The notes: generated from the letters alone by a model not told the origin. 64,000 bases of DNA from Bacillus stratosphericus (GCF_020524495.1 NZ_JAIVLB010000018.1:1-64000), one strand, 5' to 3'. Shown: positions 18,860 to 28,476, counted from the first letter of the stretch. A program made the numbers and translations.

Positions 18860-18892
18860 TTGAACCCTTCATGTTTGAAGGGTTTATTTCAT
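18860..18892 (+). terminator. Possible weak terminator after ypzH
   Basis: AACCCTTCA pairs with TGAAGGGTT around a short loop, followed by TATTTC rather than a clean T-run. Confidence 0.5.
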
Positions 18893-18975
18893 AACAAACT
18901 GAATGAAAATTTTAAATCCCGGTTGAAACATGATGATGAACATATTGAATGCGCTGGATTGAAAGGAAGGGTACT

Positions 18976-20286
18976 ATGGGTAAACCTGTCGTAGCCATTG
19001 TTGGAAGGCCCAACGTTGGAAAATCTACAATTTTTAACCGAATCGCAGGCGAAAGAATATCGATTGTAGAAGACACACCTGGTGTAACAAGAGATCGAAT
19101 TTATAACTCTGCTGAATGGTTAAATTATGACTTTAATTTAATAGATACTGGTGGAATAGATATTGGAGATGAGCCGTTTTTGGCGCAAATTCGCCATCAA
19201 GCTGAGATCGCAATGGATGAAGCGGATGTCATTATCTTTATGGTCAATGGGCGAGACGGCGTGACATCTGCGGATGAAGAAGTCGCAAAAATTTTATATC
19301 GCACAAAAAAACCAGTTGTGCTTGCTGTCAATAAACTGGACAACCCTGAAATGAGAAGCGACGTTTATGATTTTTATTCACTTGGGTTTGGCGAACCGTA
19401 TCCGATTTCTGGAACGCACGGGCTAGGCCTCGGTGATTTGCTTGATGCAGTGGCAGAGCATTTTAAAAACTTTCCAGATACCCAGTATGATGAAGAAGTG
19501 GTACAGTTTTGCTTAATTGGGCGGCCAAATGTAGGTAAATCCTCTTTGGTCAATGCCATGCTTGGGGAAGACCGTGTGATTGTAAGTAACATCGCTGGTA
19601 CAACAAGAGATGCTGTTGATACGATGTTTACGTACAATCAGCGTGACTTTGTCATTGTGGATACAGCAGGGATGAGAAAAAAAGGGAAAGTGTATGAAAC
19701 CACAGAGAAATACAGTGTACTTCGTGCACTAAAAGCGATTGACCGCTCTGATGTAGTCGCTGTTGTTCTTGACGGTGAAGAGGGGATTATTGAGCAGGAT
19801 AAACGAATTGCCGGCTACGCACATGAAGCTGGTAAAGCCGTTGTGATCATTGTGAACAAATGGGATGCTGTTGAAAAAGATGAGCGTACAATGAAGGAAT
19901 TTGAGCAAAACATTCGCGAGCATTTTCAATTCCTTGACTATGCACCAGTCTTATTCATGTCTGCTCTAACGAAAAAGAGAATTCATACCTTAATGCCGTC
20001 CATCATTACAGCTAGCGAGAATCATGCGATGCGTGTTCAGACCAATATTCTGAACGATATTATCATGGACGCCATTGCAATGAATCCAACACCGACCCAT
20101 AACGGCCAGCGTCTGAAAATTTACTACGCAACACAAGTGGCGATTAAGCCGCCATCCTTTGTTGTGTTTGTGAACGATCCAGAGCTTATGCACTTTTCTT
20201 ATGAGCGTTTTCTAGAAAACCGAATTAGGGATGCGTTTGGTTTTGAAGGAACACCAATTAAAATATTTGCGAGAGCAAGAAAATAA
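18976..20286 (+). CDS. der: Ribosome-assembly GTPase Der (EngA)
   Basis: The protein has 436 residues with two consecutive G domains: P-loops GRPNVGKST at 10-18 and GRPNVGKSS near 181-189, each followed by a DT(A/G)G motif (IDTGGI, VDTAGM) and NKxD (NKLD, NKWD). A C-terminal KH-like domain follows. It acts in 50S subunit maturation and is essential. ATG 18976 lies behind AAGGAAGGG; an upstream frame extension to 18949 is not needed. gpsA follows within 20 bases. Confidence 0.97.
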   Translation: MGKPVVAIVGRPNVGKSTIFNRIAGERISIVEDTPGVTRDRIYNSAEWLNYDFNLIDTGGIDIGDEPFLAQIRHQAEIAMDEADVIIFMVNGRDGVTSADEEVAKILYRTKKPVVLAVNKLDNPEMRSDVYDFYSLGFGEPYPISGTHGLGLGDLLDAVAEHFKNFPDTQYDEEVVQFCLIGRPNVGKSSLVNAMLGEDRVIVSNIAGTTRDAVDTMFTYNQRDFVIVDTAGMRKKGKVYETTEKYSVLRALKAIDRSDVVAVVLDGEEGIIEQDKRIAGYAHEAGKAVVIIVNKWDAVEKDERTMKEFEQNIREHFQFLDYAPVLFMSALTKKRIHTLMPSIITASENHAMRVQTNILNDIIMDAIAMNPTPTHNGQRLKIYYATQVAIKPPSFVVFVNDPELMHFSYERFLENRIRDAFGFEGTPIKIFARARK

Positions 20287-20300
20287 AAAGGGTGAGCAGG

Positions 20301-21338
20301 ATGAAGAAAATTTCAGTACTTGGAGCCGGAAGCTGGGGAACAGCTCTTGCGCTTGTATTAGCTGATAATCATCATGATGTACACATGTGGGGACATAGAC
20401 AAGAATTGATTGATCAAATCAATGAAAAACATGAAAATCATGATTACTTGCCAAATGTCACGCTACCAGCGTCTATTAAGGTCACAACAGATATGAAACA
20501 GGCTTTAGAGAACGCAGAGGCTATTATCGTCGCTGTTCCAACAAAGGCTATACGTGAAGTATTGAAGCAGGCAAATGAGTTTATCTCGTCAAAAGTGCCA
20601 TTTGTTCACGTTAGTAAGGGGATTGAACCAGATACGCTGCTAAGAATTTCTCAAATGATTGAACAAGAAGTTCCAGCTGAGCAAAGAGAAGCTGTGGTCG
20701 TCCTATCAGGACCGAGCCATGCCGAAGAAGTAGGATTGCGTCACCCGACAACCGTAACCGTTTCATCAGAAAATATTGAAGCCGCTCAATTTGTTCAAGA
20801 CTTGTTCATGAACAACAACTTTAGAGTGTACACAAACCCTGATGTCATTGGTGTGGAGATTGGAGGAGCACTTAAAAACATCATTGCTCTTGCAGCAGGG
20901 ATTACAGACGGACTTGGATATGGTGACAATGCGAAAGCGGCACTCATCACAAGAGGATTGGCTGAAATCGCACGCCTTGGTACAAAAATGGGAGGAAACC
21001 CTCTTACATTTGCCGGTTTAACGGGCGTAGGTGATTTGATCGTCACATGTACAAGTGTCCATTCACGTAACTGGCGCTGCGGGAATTTACTCGGTAAAGG
21101 ATATAAGCTAGAAGAAGTCCTTGAGAAAATGGGGATGGTGGTAGAAGGCGTCCGCACAACCAAAGGCGCTTACCAGCTCTCCAAAGAATATAAGGTCAGC
21201 ATGCCAATTACAGAAGCGCTTTACCATGTCCTGTTTGAAGGGAAAAAGGTAGACGATGCTGTAGAATCATTAATGGCACGTGTGAAAACACATGAAATGG
21301 AAGATCTTGTGAACATGTTCGAAAACCAAACAAAGTAA
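20301..21338 (+). CDS. gpsA: NAD(P)-dependent glycerol-3-phosphate dehydrogenase
   Basis: This 345-residue enzyme reduces dihydroxyacetone phosphate to sn-glycerol 3-phosphate for phospholipid synthesis. The N-terminal Rossmann motif is [18 protein letters not shown] and the [14 protein letters not shown] catalytic segment, whose Lys is invariant, follow. ATG 20301 gives the family length; the earlier GTG at 20292 overlaps the ribosome-binding site AAAGGGTG. It is probably cotranscribed with der. Confidence 0.97.
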   Translation: MKKISVLGAGSWGTALALVLADNHHDVHMWGHRQELIDQINEKHENHDYLPNVTLPASIKVTTDMKQALENAEAIIVAVPTKAIREVLKQANEFISSKVPFVHVSKGIEPDTLLRISQMIEQEVPAEQREAVVVLSGPSHAEEVGLRHPTTVTVSSENIEAAQFVQDLFMNNNFRVYTNPDVIGVEIGGALKNIIALAAGITDGLGYGDNAKAALITRGLAEIARLGTKMGGNPLTFAGLTGVGDLIVTCTSVHSRNWRCGNLLGKGYKLEEVLEKMGMVVEGVRTTKGAYQLSKEYKVSMPITEALYHVLFEGKKVDDAVESLMARVKTHEMEDLVNMFENQTK

Positions 21339-21353
21339 TTGGAAGACTGAACT

Positions 21354-21455
21354 TAGGCGTGTAGAGGATGCAAGAAGGGGAAGACTTGCATAACATAACA
21401 ATGAAGTTTGGATAGAGCTTTGCCTCTACAGAATGAGGAAAAATAGTCGACCTAA
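21354..21455 (+). ncRNA. Candidate structured RNA in the gpsA-yphE intergenic region
   Basis: Three nested complementary pairs lie here: TTAGG (21354-21358) with CCTAA (21451-21455), GTAGAGG (21362-21368) with CCTCTAC (21423-21429), and ATGCAAG (21369-21375) with CTTGCAT (21386-21392). An intrinsic terminator follows directly. No open frame fits. It may be a structured 3' UTR of gpsA or a small RNA; nothing known was recognised. Confidence 0.35.
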
Positions 21456-21458
21456 TGA

Positions 21459-21496
21459 CTGAAGCGGAGTCCCCCTCTTTGCTTCAGTTTTTTTAT
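21459..21496 (+). terminator. Intrinsic terminator after gpsA
   Basis: CTGAAGC pairs with GCTTCAG across a long loop, followed by seven T residues. It ends der-gpsA and the candidate structured RNA. Confidence 0.8.
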
Positions 21497-21603
21497 TCAC
21501 TTTTCCCGAATGATTGGAAAAATGATTGATATTTTACTTATTATTGGTTTAGAATGAAACATAAACGCTTACAATTCGTTCGTTATGAGAGGGGATAGGC
21601 AGG

Positions 21604-21807
21604 ATGAGTTTTGCTTTAATCAAGATGTGGTTTGCGCTTGGTTCTATGGGGCTCATGTTTTTAGCCGTAGTAACCATTTATTTGAGTAGGTTTAAGCTGA
21701 AAAGCCGATTTCTTAAAATAACAGCCTCGACCGTTGCGTATAGCTTGATGCTCATATCAGGTATCATTGTGTTTTTAGTTGTATTTAGCGGGCCGGTTAA
21801 TGAATAA
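21604..21807 (+). CDS. yphE: YphE, small membrane protein (DUF2768)
   Basis: A 67-residue protein with two membrane helices separated by a short basic loop (SRFKLKSRFLK). It follows a GGGGATAGGC region and precedes yphF by 18 bases. Size and position fit yphE of B. subtilis. Function is unknown. Confidence 0.82.
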   Translation: MSFALIKMWFALGSMGLMFLAVVTIYLSRFKLKSRFLKITASTVAYSLMLISGIIVFLVVFSGPVNE

Positions 21808-21825
21808 AGAAAAAGGAAGAATGTG

Positions 21826-22551
21826 ATGATCAAAGGAAAAGTCAGTGTCATATTGTTAACACTTATTTTACTTACAGGATGTCTTTATCCAGAGAAACGT
21901 AAAGCTGAAAACAGGGTGCCCTACGAGGAGCAGTTGCAAAGTGTGCAGGCAGCGATTGAAAATTTTCAAAAAGAAACAAACGGTCTTTTGCCAATTGAAA
22001 CAAAAGAAGCAGACACGCCTGTTTATCAAAAGTATGTCATCGATTTTAAGCGCTTGTCTCCAAGGTATTTACACGATGTACCGTCTACATCTTTTGAAGG
22101 CGGGGGGGAATATATCTTTGTCCTCACTGACGTCGAAAAAAACCCAACGGTGAAACTGCTTGATGTCAAAATGACGCAAACCATCAGTGAATTACGTCTA
22201 AGGATCAAAATATATCAAGACGAACATACATATCCGCCATATGGGAAAGTTGTGTCCAAAGATTTATATACGTTAAATGAAAAAAAACTAGGATTAAAGG
22301 CGCCGCCTACTGTGATGAGCCCTGTCACGGGACATTCACTTCCATTACTGATTTCATCAAAAGGCGAAATCTATGTTGACTATCGCAGTGATTTTGCTCA
22401 AATTTTGAAAAATGCGAAACAAAAGCTGAAACCAGGCGAAAACATTGAAGATGTATATTGGCAGGAAACCCCATTTGTACCCGCATTTTCTGTCCCATAT
22501 ACAATCAATAAAAAAGGTGAGCCTGCCTTTTTAGAAAAAAAGACGTCATAA
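21826..22551 (+). CDS. yphF: YphF, putative lipoprotein
   Basis: From ATG 21826 (site AAAGGAAG) the protein has 241 residues. An N-terminal signal ends in the lipobox LLTGC, with Cys19 as the lipidated residue, so it is anchored on the outer face of the membrane. The mature part has no recognised catalytic motif. It lies between yphE and spoIVA, among sporulation genes, which hints at a sporulation role. A terminator follows. Confidence 0.85.
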   Translation: MIKGKVSVILLTLILLTGCLYPEKRKAENRVPYEEQLQSVQAAIENFQKETNGLLPIETKEADTPVYQKYVIDFKRLSPRYLHDVPSTSFEGGGEYIFVLTDVEKNPTVKLLDVKMTQTISELRLRIKIYQDEHTYPPYGKVVSKDLYTLNEKKLGLKAPPTVMSPVTGHSLPLLISSKGEIYVDYRSDFAQILKNAKQKLKPGENIEDVYWQETPFVPAFSVPYTINKKGEPAFLEKKTS

Positions 22552-22558
22552 ACAAGAA

Positions 22559-22602
22559 TGAACCTTTTTCCTCTGCATATAAATGAGGAGAAAGGTTTTT
22601 TT
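22559..22602 (+). terminator. Intrinsic terminator after yphF
   Basis: AACCTTTTTCCTC pairs, with one mismatch region, with GAGGAGAAAGGTT, followed by a T-run. Confidence 0.85.
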
Positions 22603-22628
22603 ATGGCTAAACATACTCTCAAAACAAA

Positions 22629-22685
22629 AAAGGTGTCATATTCAAATGGGACAACGTCATACACATATATTGTCCTGACACCTTT
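22629..22685 (+). promoter_or_regulatory. Large two-part hairpin upstream of spoIVA
   Basis: AAAGGTGTCA (22629-22638) pairs perfectly with TGACACCTTT (22676-22685). Inside it GGGACAA (22648-22654) pairs with TTGTCC (22670-22675). The two 3' arms are contiguous while the 5' side carries a nine-base bulge. There is no T-run after it. It ends 71 bases before the spoIVA start codon and may be in the 5' UTR or overlap sporulation promoters. Confidence 0.45.
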
Positions 22686-22756
22686 CAAGCACAGTTTGAT
22701 TGAAGTATAGAGTATCTTATTTGAAAACGAGGATAGCAAGTCCGGGAGGGGATCAC

Positions 22757-24235
22757 TTGGAAAAAGTCGATATTTTCAAGGATATCGCTGAACGAACAGG
22801 AGGCGATATATATTTAGGAGTCGTTGGAGCTGTTCGTACAGGGAAATCTACGTTTATTAAAAAGTTTATGGAGCTCGTGGTGCTCCCGAATATCAATAAT
22901 GAGGCGGATCGTGCAAGAGCACAGGATGAATTGCCGCAAAGCGCAGCAGGAAAAACCATTATGACCACAGAGCCAAAATTTGTGCCAAATCAAGCGGCAT
23001 CTATTCACGTAAGTGACGGACTTGATGTTAACATCAGGCTTGTAGATTGTGTAGGGTATACAGTTCCTGGTGCCCGCGGGTATGAAGATGAAAATGGACC
23101 GAGAATGATCAACACGCCGTGGTATGAGGAACCAATCCCGTTTCATGAAGCAGCGGAAATTGGTACACGCAAGGTCATCCAAGAGCATTCAACCATCGGT
23201 GTTGTGATTACGACTGATGGATCAATTGGAGAAATTCCGAGACACGATTATATTGAATCAGAAGAACGTGTGATTGACGAACTCAAAGAAGTTGGAAAGC
23301 CATTTATTATGGTGATCAACTCCGTGAGACCATATCATCCTGAAACAGAAGCACTGCGGCAGGAACTCAGTCAAAAATATGATATTCCTGTACTCGCCAT
23401 GAGCGTAGAAAGTATGAGAGAACAAGATGTACTCAGTGTTCTTCGTGAAGCATTATATGAATTCCCAGTGCTTGAGGTGAATGTGAACCTGCCTAGCTGG
23501 GTTATGGTGTTAAAAGAAGATCATTGGCTAAGAGAGAGCTACCAGGATTCAGTGAAAGAAACCGTAAAGGATATTAAAAGATTAAGAGATGTCGACCGCG
23601 TCGTTGGTCAATTCAGTGAATTTGACTTTATTGAAAGAGCGGGGTTAGCAGGTATTGAAATGGGTCAGGGTATTGCGGAAATTGACCTGTATGCGCCGGA
23701 TGATCTATATGATCACATTTTAAAAGAAGTGGTTGGTGTGGAAATTAGGGGTAAAGACCATCTTCTTGAGCTCATGCAAGATTTTGCTCATGCGAAGACT
23801 GAATATGATCAAGTCTCAGATGCATTAAAAATGGTGAAACAAACTGGCTACGGGATTGCAGCTCCAGCTTTGTCAGATATGAGTTTAGATGAGCCAGAAA
23901 TCATTAGGCAAGGATCAAGATTCGGTGTGAGATTAAAGGCAGTTGCTCCATCTATTCATATGATTAAGGTCGATGTAGAGAGCGAGTTTGCACCAATTAT
24001 TGGAACAGAAAAACAAAGTGAAGAGCTCGTCCGCTACTTAATGCAAGACTTCGAAGATGACCCGCTTTCCATTTGGAATTCAGATATATTTGGTCGTTCC
24101 CTCAGCTCCCTTGTCAGGGAAGGAATTCAAGCAAAGCTATCTCTGATGCCGGAAAATGCAAGATATAAGCTGAAGGAAACGCTTGAAAGAATTATCAACG
24201 AAGGATCAGGCGGTTTGATCGCGATTATTCTATAA
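22757..24235 (+). CDS. spoIVA: Stage IV sporulation protein A, coat basement-layer ATPase
   Basis: The start is TTG at 22757 (site GGGAGGGG), giving 492 residues, the usual length, and the expected N terminus EKVDIFKDIAERTGGDIY. An upstream ATG in frame has no site. The N-terminal P-loop GAVRTGKST (24-32) binds ATP; a Switch-like VDCVGYTVPGA follows. The C-terminal end GGLIAIIL is the region needed for membrane attachment through SpoVM. SpoIVA polymerises around the forespore as the base of the coat. Very high conservation along the length supports the call. Confidence 0.98.
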   Translation: MEKVDIFKDIAERTGGDIYLGVVGAVRTGKSTFIKKFMELVVLPNINNEADRARAQDELPQSAAGKTIMTTEPKFVPNQAASIHVSDGLDVNIRLVDCVGYTVPGARGYEDENGPRMINTPWYEEPIPFHEAAEIGTRKVIQEHSTIGVVITTDGSIGEIPRHDYIESEERVIDELKEVGKPFIMVINSVRPYHPETEALRQELSQKYDIPVLAMSVESMREQDVLSVLREALYEFPVLEVNVNLPSWVMVLKEDHWLRESYQDSVKETVKDIKRLRDVDRVVGQFSEFDFIERAGLAGIEMGQGIAEIDLYAPDDLYDHILKEVVGVEIRGKDHLLELMQDFAHAKTEYDQVSDALKMVKQTGYGIAAPALSDMSLDEPEIIRQGSRFGVRLKAVAPSIHMIKVDVESEFAPIIGTEKQSEELVRYLMQDFEDDPLSIWNSDIFGRSLSSLVREGIQAKLSLMPENARYKLKETLERIINEGSGGLIAIIL

Positions 24236-24239
24236 CATG

Positions 24240-24272
24240 TGAGACCTCTCATTGATAGGGGTCTTTTTTTCG
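24240..24272 (+). terminator. Intrinsic terminator after spoIVA
   Basis: AGACCTCTCA pairs imperfectly with AGGGGTCT around ATTGAT, followed by seven T residues. Confidence 0.8.
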
Positions 24273-24358
24273 TGTTGAATGAGTCATCAAAAGACAATTG
24301 TATAAAGATTAGTCAGATTCAACTAAAATTAGGAATGTTCGTTCGCAAAAGTGCCCTT

Positions 24359-24393
24359 AATCCTTGACAAATAAGGATTCTCCCCTTTAAAAT
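24359..24393 (+). promoter_or_regulatory. hbs promoter with perfect inverted repeat around -35
   Basis: TTGACA (24364-24369) and TAAAAT (24388-24393), spaced 18, form a good sigma-A promoter. The -35 is enclosed by AATCCTT (24359-24365) and AAGGATT (24373-24379), a perfect 7-base inverted repeat that could be an operator. The transcript would have a leader of about 200 bases. The rest of the 24273-24606 gap is A/T-rich without a clear further element. Confidence 0.55.
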
Positions 24394-24606
24394 GCTTGAT
24401 ATGGTATTTCATATGTGTTAATCTACTTACAGAAAATCTTCACTTTGTTGGACAAACATTCCTTCAAAGAGATGTTTTCTACATGAAAAGCCATGTATAA
24501 CGCTTTCTAGATGCTTTTTTTCAAAGAAAGTGTATAGAAAGAAGAAGAATTGTGAAGAAATGATAACAATCTACTGAATGCATATTTTTGGGAGGAGGTG
24601 AAAGGC

Positions 24607-24885
24607 ATGAACAAGACAGAACTTATTAACGCGGTTGCTGAATCAAGCGAGTTATCTAAAAAAGACGCGACAAAAGCAGTTGATTCTGTTTTTGATACAA
24701 TTTTAGATGCACTTAAAAATGGTGACAAAATCCAACTTATTGGTTTTGGTAACTTTGAAGTACGTGAGCGTTCAGCTCGTAAAGGACGTAACCCACAAAC
24801 TGGTGCAGAGATCGAAATCCCTGCTAGCAAAGTACCTGCTTTCAAACCAGGTAAAGCACTTAAAGACGCGGTGGCAGGTAAATAA
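24607..24885 (+). CDS. hbs: DNA-binding protein HU (HBsu)
   Basis: The 92-residue histone-like protein begins [14 protein letters not shown]. It carries the DNA-binding arm signature [21 protein letters not shown], which covers the PROSITE HU region, and ends [11 protein letters not shown]. It wraps and bends DNA as a dimer and is the major nucleoid protein of Bacillus. A very strong site GGAGGAGGTGA precedes the ATG, consistent with high expression. Confidence 0.98.
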   Translation: MNKTELINAVAESSELSKKDATKAVDSVFDTILDALKNGDKIQLIGFGNFEVRERSARKGRNPQTGAEIEIPASKVPAFKPGKALKDAVAGK

Positions 24886-24945
24886 TCGTTATGTGTAATG
24901 TTCCTATAAAAGGAGTTATACATATACAGTTTCACACTGGTCTAG

Positions 24946-24979
24946 AAAAGCCCCTTCGATAAGGGGCTTTTCCTTTTGA
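24946..24979 (+). terminator. Intrinsic terminator after hbs
   Basis: AAAAGCCCCTT pairs with AAGGGGCTTTT around CGAT, followed by CCTTTT. Confidence 0.9.
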
Positions 24980-25008
24980 ATCAAAATGTTCGTTTAGAAC
25001 GATCTCCT

Positions 25009-25038
25009 TTGCTTTTAGGATCTGAAGTGTGCTAGAAT
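25009..25038 (+). promoter_or_regulatory. Putative sigma-A promoter of folE-mtrB
   Basis: TTGCTT (25009-25014) and TAGAAT (25033-25038) are spaced 18, about 37 bases before folE. Each box has one or two deviations from consensus. Confidence 0.5.
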
Positions 25039-25075
25039 CTGAATGAAATGTAATCGCCTTTGGAGGATATAATAC

Positions 25076-25645
25076 ATGAGTGAAATAAATAAAGAACTAA
25101 TTGAACACGCTGTACGCGATATATTAAAAGCAATTGGAGAAGATCCAGAGCGTGAAGGACTTCTTGATACCCCAAAACGAGTAGCAAAAATGTATGAAGA
25201 AGTGTTCTCGGGATTAAATGAAGATCCAAAAGAACATTTTAAAACCATTTTTAGTGAAGATCATGAAGAGCTCGTACTTGTAAAAGATATTGCTTTCTAT
25301 TCAATGTGTGAACACCACCTTGTACCCTTCTATGGAAAAGCCCATGTCGCTTATATTCCGCGTGGAGGAAAAGTAACAGGGCTTAGCAAGCTTGCAAGAG
25401 CAGTGGAAGCCGTGGCAAAGCGCCCGCAGCTTCAGGAGCGCATTACATCAACTATTGCAGATAGTATGGTGGAAATACTAAATCCGCATGGCGTGATGAT
25501 TGTCGTTGAAGCAGAGCATATGTGTATGACGATGCGCGGAGTGAAAAAGCCAGGCGCTAAAACGGTGACATCAGCAGTGCGCGGCACATTTGCAAATGAT
25601 GCGGCAGTAAGAGCAGAAGTGCTTTCCTTTATTAAAAACGACTAA
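25076..25645 (+). CDS. folE: GTP cyclohydrolase I (MtrA)
   Basis: This 189-residue enzyme converts GTP to 7,8-dihydroneopterin triphosphate, the first step of folate synthesis. Zinc and substrate motifs MCEHHLVPF and the later TMRGVKKPG are intact, as is [12 protein letters not shown]. It heads the mtrAB operon; mtrB follows after 23 bases. The link to TRAP is regulatory because folate and tryptophan branches share chorismate. Confidence 0.97.
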   Translation: MSEINKELIEHAVRDILKAIGEDPEREGLLDTPKRVAKMYEEVFSGLNEDPKEHFKTIFSEDHEELVLVKDIAFYSMCEHHLVPFYGKAHVAYIPRGGKVTGLSKLARAVEAVAKRPQLQERITSTIADSMVEILNPHGVMIVVEAEHMCMTMRGVKKPGAKTVTSAVRGTFANDAAVRAEVLSFIKND

Positions 25646-25668
25646 ACAATAGATGGAAGGTGAACAGA

Positions 25669-25899
25669 TTGAGTGAAAATAAAGCATCTGAGTTTGTGGT
25701 GATTAAAGCCATTGATAATGGTGTAAACGTAATCGGCTTAACTAGAGGATCTGATACAAGATTTCACCATTCCGAAAAACTCGATAAAGGTGAAGTCATT
25801 ATTGCACAATTTACTGAGCATACGTCGGCAATTAAAGTAAGAGGCGATGCTGTCATTCAAACAAGCTTCGGTGAAATTCAAAGCGAGGCAAAGAAATAA
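25669..25899 (+). CDS. mtrB: TRAP, tryptophan RNA-binding attenuation protein
   Basis: TTG at 25669, eight bases after GGAAGG, gives 76 residues, the expected length; GTG 25660 overlaps that site. The conserved core includes [26 protein letters not shown] and [15 protein letters not shown]. It contains the RNA-contacting Lys and Arg residues around KLDKGE and KVRG, and the Trp-binding loop HTSAIK. TRAP assembles as an 11-mer, binds tryptophan and wraps RNA carrying 11 (G/U)AG triplets. A matching target is present upstream of trpE at 32741-32794 in this same window. Confidence 0.97.
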   Translation: MSENKASEFVVIKAIDNGVNVIGLTRGSDTRFHHSEKLDKGEVIIAQFTEHTSAIKVRGDAVIQTSFGEIQSEAKK

Positions 25900-25941
25900 A
25901 GCACAAGCATGCACTTGATAGCATAAAAGTGAGAGCCGATG

Positions 25942-25950
25942 TGGTATAAT
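25942..25950 (+). promoter_or_regulatory. Extended -10 promoter of hepS operon
   Basis: TGG followed by TATAAT at 25945-25950 is a good extended -10 element. A -35 is not clear (TTGATA at 25915 is too far). An AGCTCT/AGAGCT hairpin at 25953-25976 falls around the start site. Confidence 0.5.
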
Positions 25951-26013
25951 AAAGCTCTATACGATGTGCAGAGCTACATATAAACTGTAATTTTTGGGAC
26001 AAGGGTGATATCT

Positions 26014-26781
26014 TTGCAAGACATCTACGGAATTTTATCTAATCTAAATATAAAATTAAATAAAAAGCTTTCTCATCCTTATTTGGCCAAGCATTTGCGT
26101 GCGCCACTCATCGATGAAGATAAGATCCTTCTTTTTCATGCAATGTTTGACGAAGCTCAAATTGATGCAAAGAAAAAAGAAAATTATATTTTAACGGCGA
26201 TGCTTGTGCAAATTGCCCTTGATACCCATGACGAAGTCACAACTGCAGCAGCCATCAAACAAGACGAATTTAAAAATCGTCAGCTAACCATCCTAGCAGG
26301 AGACTATTTCAGCGGTCTCTATTATTCTCTTCTATCTGATATGAAAGATATTTACATGATCCGCACTCTCGCCACGGCGATCAAAGAGATAAATGAACAT
26401 AAAATTAGACTGTATGATCGGTCCATTCAAGATGCAGCGCACTTTTACAAAAGTGTGGCCACAGTGGAGTCGGCGCTATTCCAAAGAATTTCTGAGTACT
26501 TTCAAATAACGCATTGGAATGAGATTGCAAGTCGTTTCCTTGTTTATAAGCGTTTTATGAAACAAGCAGAAGATGACAAACATTTAAAACTTTTTTTGAA
26601 CGATAGCTATACGGACGCCTATACATGTTTTGACAACTTTGAGAATAAAGGCTACGAGCAAGCCAAACTGACGATCAAGAAGTATCTTGTTTCATCTCCG
26701 GTCGTTCAAAAAGAGCTATTAAATCGCTTGGATCATATGAAAAATGAGCCTACGTATCATCAGAAAGTGGAAGAAGGGTAA
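26014..26781 (+). CDS. hepS: Heptaprenyl diphosphate synthase component I
   Basis: TTG 26014 (site AAGGGTG at 26001-26007) begins [15 protein letters not shown] and gives 255 residues. The family core [15 protein letters not shown] and [20 protein letters not shown] is conserved. It is the small regulatory subunit that with HepT makes the C35 side chain of menaquinone-7. It begins the hepS-menH-hepT unit; menH starts three bases after the stop. Confidence 0.95.
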   Translation: MQDIYGILSNLNIKLNKKLSHPYLAKHLRAPLIDEDKILLFHAMFDEAQIDAKKKENYILTAMLVQIALDTHDEVTTAAAIKQDEFKNRQLTILAGDYFSGLYYSLLSDMKDIYMIRTLATAIKEINEHKIRLYDRSIQDAAHFYKSVATVESALFQRISEYFQITHWNEIASRFLVYKRFMKQAEDDKHLKLFLNDSYTDAYTCFDNFENKGYEQAKLTIKKYLVSSPVVQKELLNRLDHMKNEPTYHQKVEEG

Positions 26782-26784
26782 GTC

Positions 26785-27489
26785 ATGCAGCAATCAAAAG
26801 AACAGCGAGTACACGGTGTGTTTGAAAAAATTTATAAAAACTATGATCAAATGAACTCTGTCATCAGCTTTAAACAGCATAAAAAGTGGCGCGATAAAAC
26901 AATGAAGCTCATGAATGTCCAAAAAGGAGCTAAAGCATTAGATGTGTGCTGCGGAACAGCAGATTGGACCATTGCACTTGCAGACGCTGTAGGAGAAAAA
27001 GGTGAGATTAAAGGCCTTGATTTCAGTAAAAATATGCTCAGTGTTGGAGAAACGAAGGTGAAGACAGGGGGCTACAATCAAATTGAACTGCTCCACGGCA
27101 ATGCAATGGAGCTTCCTTTTGATAATAACAAATTTGATTATGTCACGATCGGTTTTGGTCTTCGAAATGTCCCTGATTACTTAACGGTGTTAAAGGAAAT
27201 GACAAGAGTGGTGAAGCCTGGTGGAATGGTTGTCTGCCTTGAGACATCACAGCCTGAGATAATGGGCTTTAAACAAGGGTATCACGTCTATTTCAAATAC
27301 ATTATGCCGCTTTTTGGTAAGCTGTTTGCCAAGAGCTATCAGGAGTATTCATGGCTTCAAGAATCAGCCAAAACGTTCCCTGGCATGAAAGAGCTGGCGG
27401 CTCTTTTCGAAGAGGCAAGTTTGTCTGATGTCTCGTATCATCCATTTACAGGCGGTGTAGCAGCAACACATATCGGAAAGAAGCTTTGA
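26785..27489 (+). CDS. menH: Demethylmenaquinone methyltransferase
   Basis: A 234-residue SAM-dependent methyltransferase of the UbiE/MenG family that converts demethylmenaquinone to menaquinone. Motif I is [11 protein letters not shown]; the motif [10 protein letters not shown] and the C-terminal [17 protein letters not shown] are family signatures. It lies between the two subunits of the prenyl synthase, joining chain synthesis to quinone methylation. Also called menG or ubiE. Confidence 0.96.
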   Translation: MQQSKEQRVHGVFEKIYKNYDQMNSVISFKQHKKWRDKTMKLMNVQKGAKALDVCCGTADWTIALADAVGEKGEIKGLDFSKNMLSVGETKVKTGGYNQIELLHGNAMELPFDNNKFDYVTIGFGLRNVPDYLTVLKEMTRVVKPGGMVVCLETSQPEIMGFKQGYHVYFKYIMPLFGKLFAKSYQEYSWLQESAKTFPGMKELAALFEEASLSDVSYHPFTGGVAATHIGKKL

Positions 27490-27513
27490 ATAAACGATAT
27501 TTGGGTGAAGATA

Positions 27514-28476
27514 ATGAAACTAAAAGCAATGATCTCTTTTTTAAATCATGATATAGATATAATTGAAAAAGAGCTTGAACAAACAGTTCGCTCTGATTAT
27601 GCATTATTAAGTGAAGCAGGGCTTCATTTGCTACAAGCGGGCGGAAAACGAATCCGCCCCGTTTTTGTTCTCCTTTCAGGTATGTTTGGCGACTATGATA
27701 TTAATAAAATTAAATATGTAGCCGTTGCCTTGGAATTGATTCATATGGCATCGCTTGTTCACGATGATGTCATTGATGATGCAGAACTGAGAAGAGGAAA
27801 GCCAACCATCAAAGCAAAATGGGATAACAGAATTGCCATGTACACAGGGGATTACTTATTTGCAAGATCGCTTGAGTACATGACTAAAATCAACCACCCA
27901 ATGGCACATGAAATTTTGTCAAAAATGGTCGTTGAGCTCTGTCTCGGTGAAATAGAGCAAGTAAAAGACAAATACAACATGGATCAAAACCTGCGTACAT
28001 ATTTAAGAAGAATCAAGCGAAAAACAGCCTTGCTTATTGCAGGCAGCTGTCAATTAGGTGCGATTGCAGCAGGCACAGATGAAAAAACACATAAAGCCCT
28101 TTACTGGTTTGGATACTATGTCGGCATGTCCTATCAGATCATCGATGATGTCCTTGACTTTACATCAACTGAAGAAGCGCTAGGCAAGCCTGTTGGCGGA
28201 GATCTTTTACAAGGCAATGTAACACTCCCAGTCTTATATGCACTGATGAGTCCGACACTAGAAGGTCAATTGAAGCTGATTAATAGTGAAACGACCGAAA
28301 AGCAGCTGAAGCCTGTGATTGAAAGTCTAAAACAAACAGATGCGATCGACCGTTCTAATCGAGTGAGTGAAATGTATTTGAAAAAAGCATTTGAACAGCT
28401 AGACAAGCTTCCGCAGGGACGAGCGAAGACATCCTTATCCTCCATTGCCAAATATATTGGAAAACGAAAATTCTAA
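27514..28476 (+). CDS. hepT: Heptaprenyl diphosphate synthase component II
   Basis: The catalytic subunit of the C35 prenyl synthase. From ATG 27514 it has 320 residues; GTG 27505 overlaps the ribosome-binding site. The first aspartate-rich motif is DDVIDDAELRRG and the second QIIDDVLDFTS, with GGKRIRP and the GNVTLPVLYA segment as further family marks. The product serves menaquinone-7. A terminator ends the unit. Confidence 0.96.
   Translation: MKLKAMISFLNHDIDIIEKELEQTVRSDYALLSEAGLHLLQAGGKRIRPVFVLLSGMFGDYDINKIKYVAVALELIHMASLVHDDVIDDAELRRGKPTIKAKWDNRIAMYTGDYLFARSLEYMTKINHPMAHEILSKMVVELCLGEIEQVKDKYNMDQNLRTYLRRIKRKTALLIAGSCQLGAIAAGTDEKTHKALYWFGYYVGMSYQIIDDVLDFTSTEEALGKPVGGDLLQGNVTLPVLYALMSPTLEGQLKLINSETTEKQLKPVIESLKQTDAIDRSNRVSEMYLKKAFEQLDKLPQGRAKTSLSSIAKYIGKRKF

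Noticed and set aside
21395-21408. CATAACAATGAAGT occurs here and again at 39955-39968, suggesting a shared element.
   Set aside because: A 14-base match is expected several times by chance in a window of this size, and the flanks do not match.
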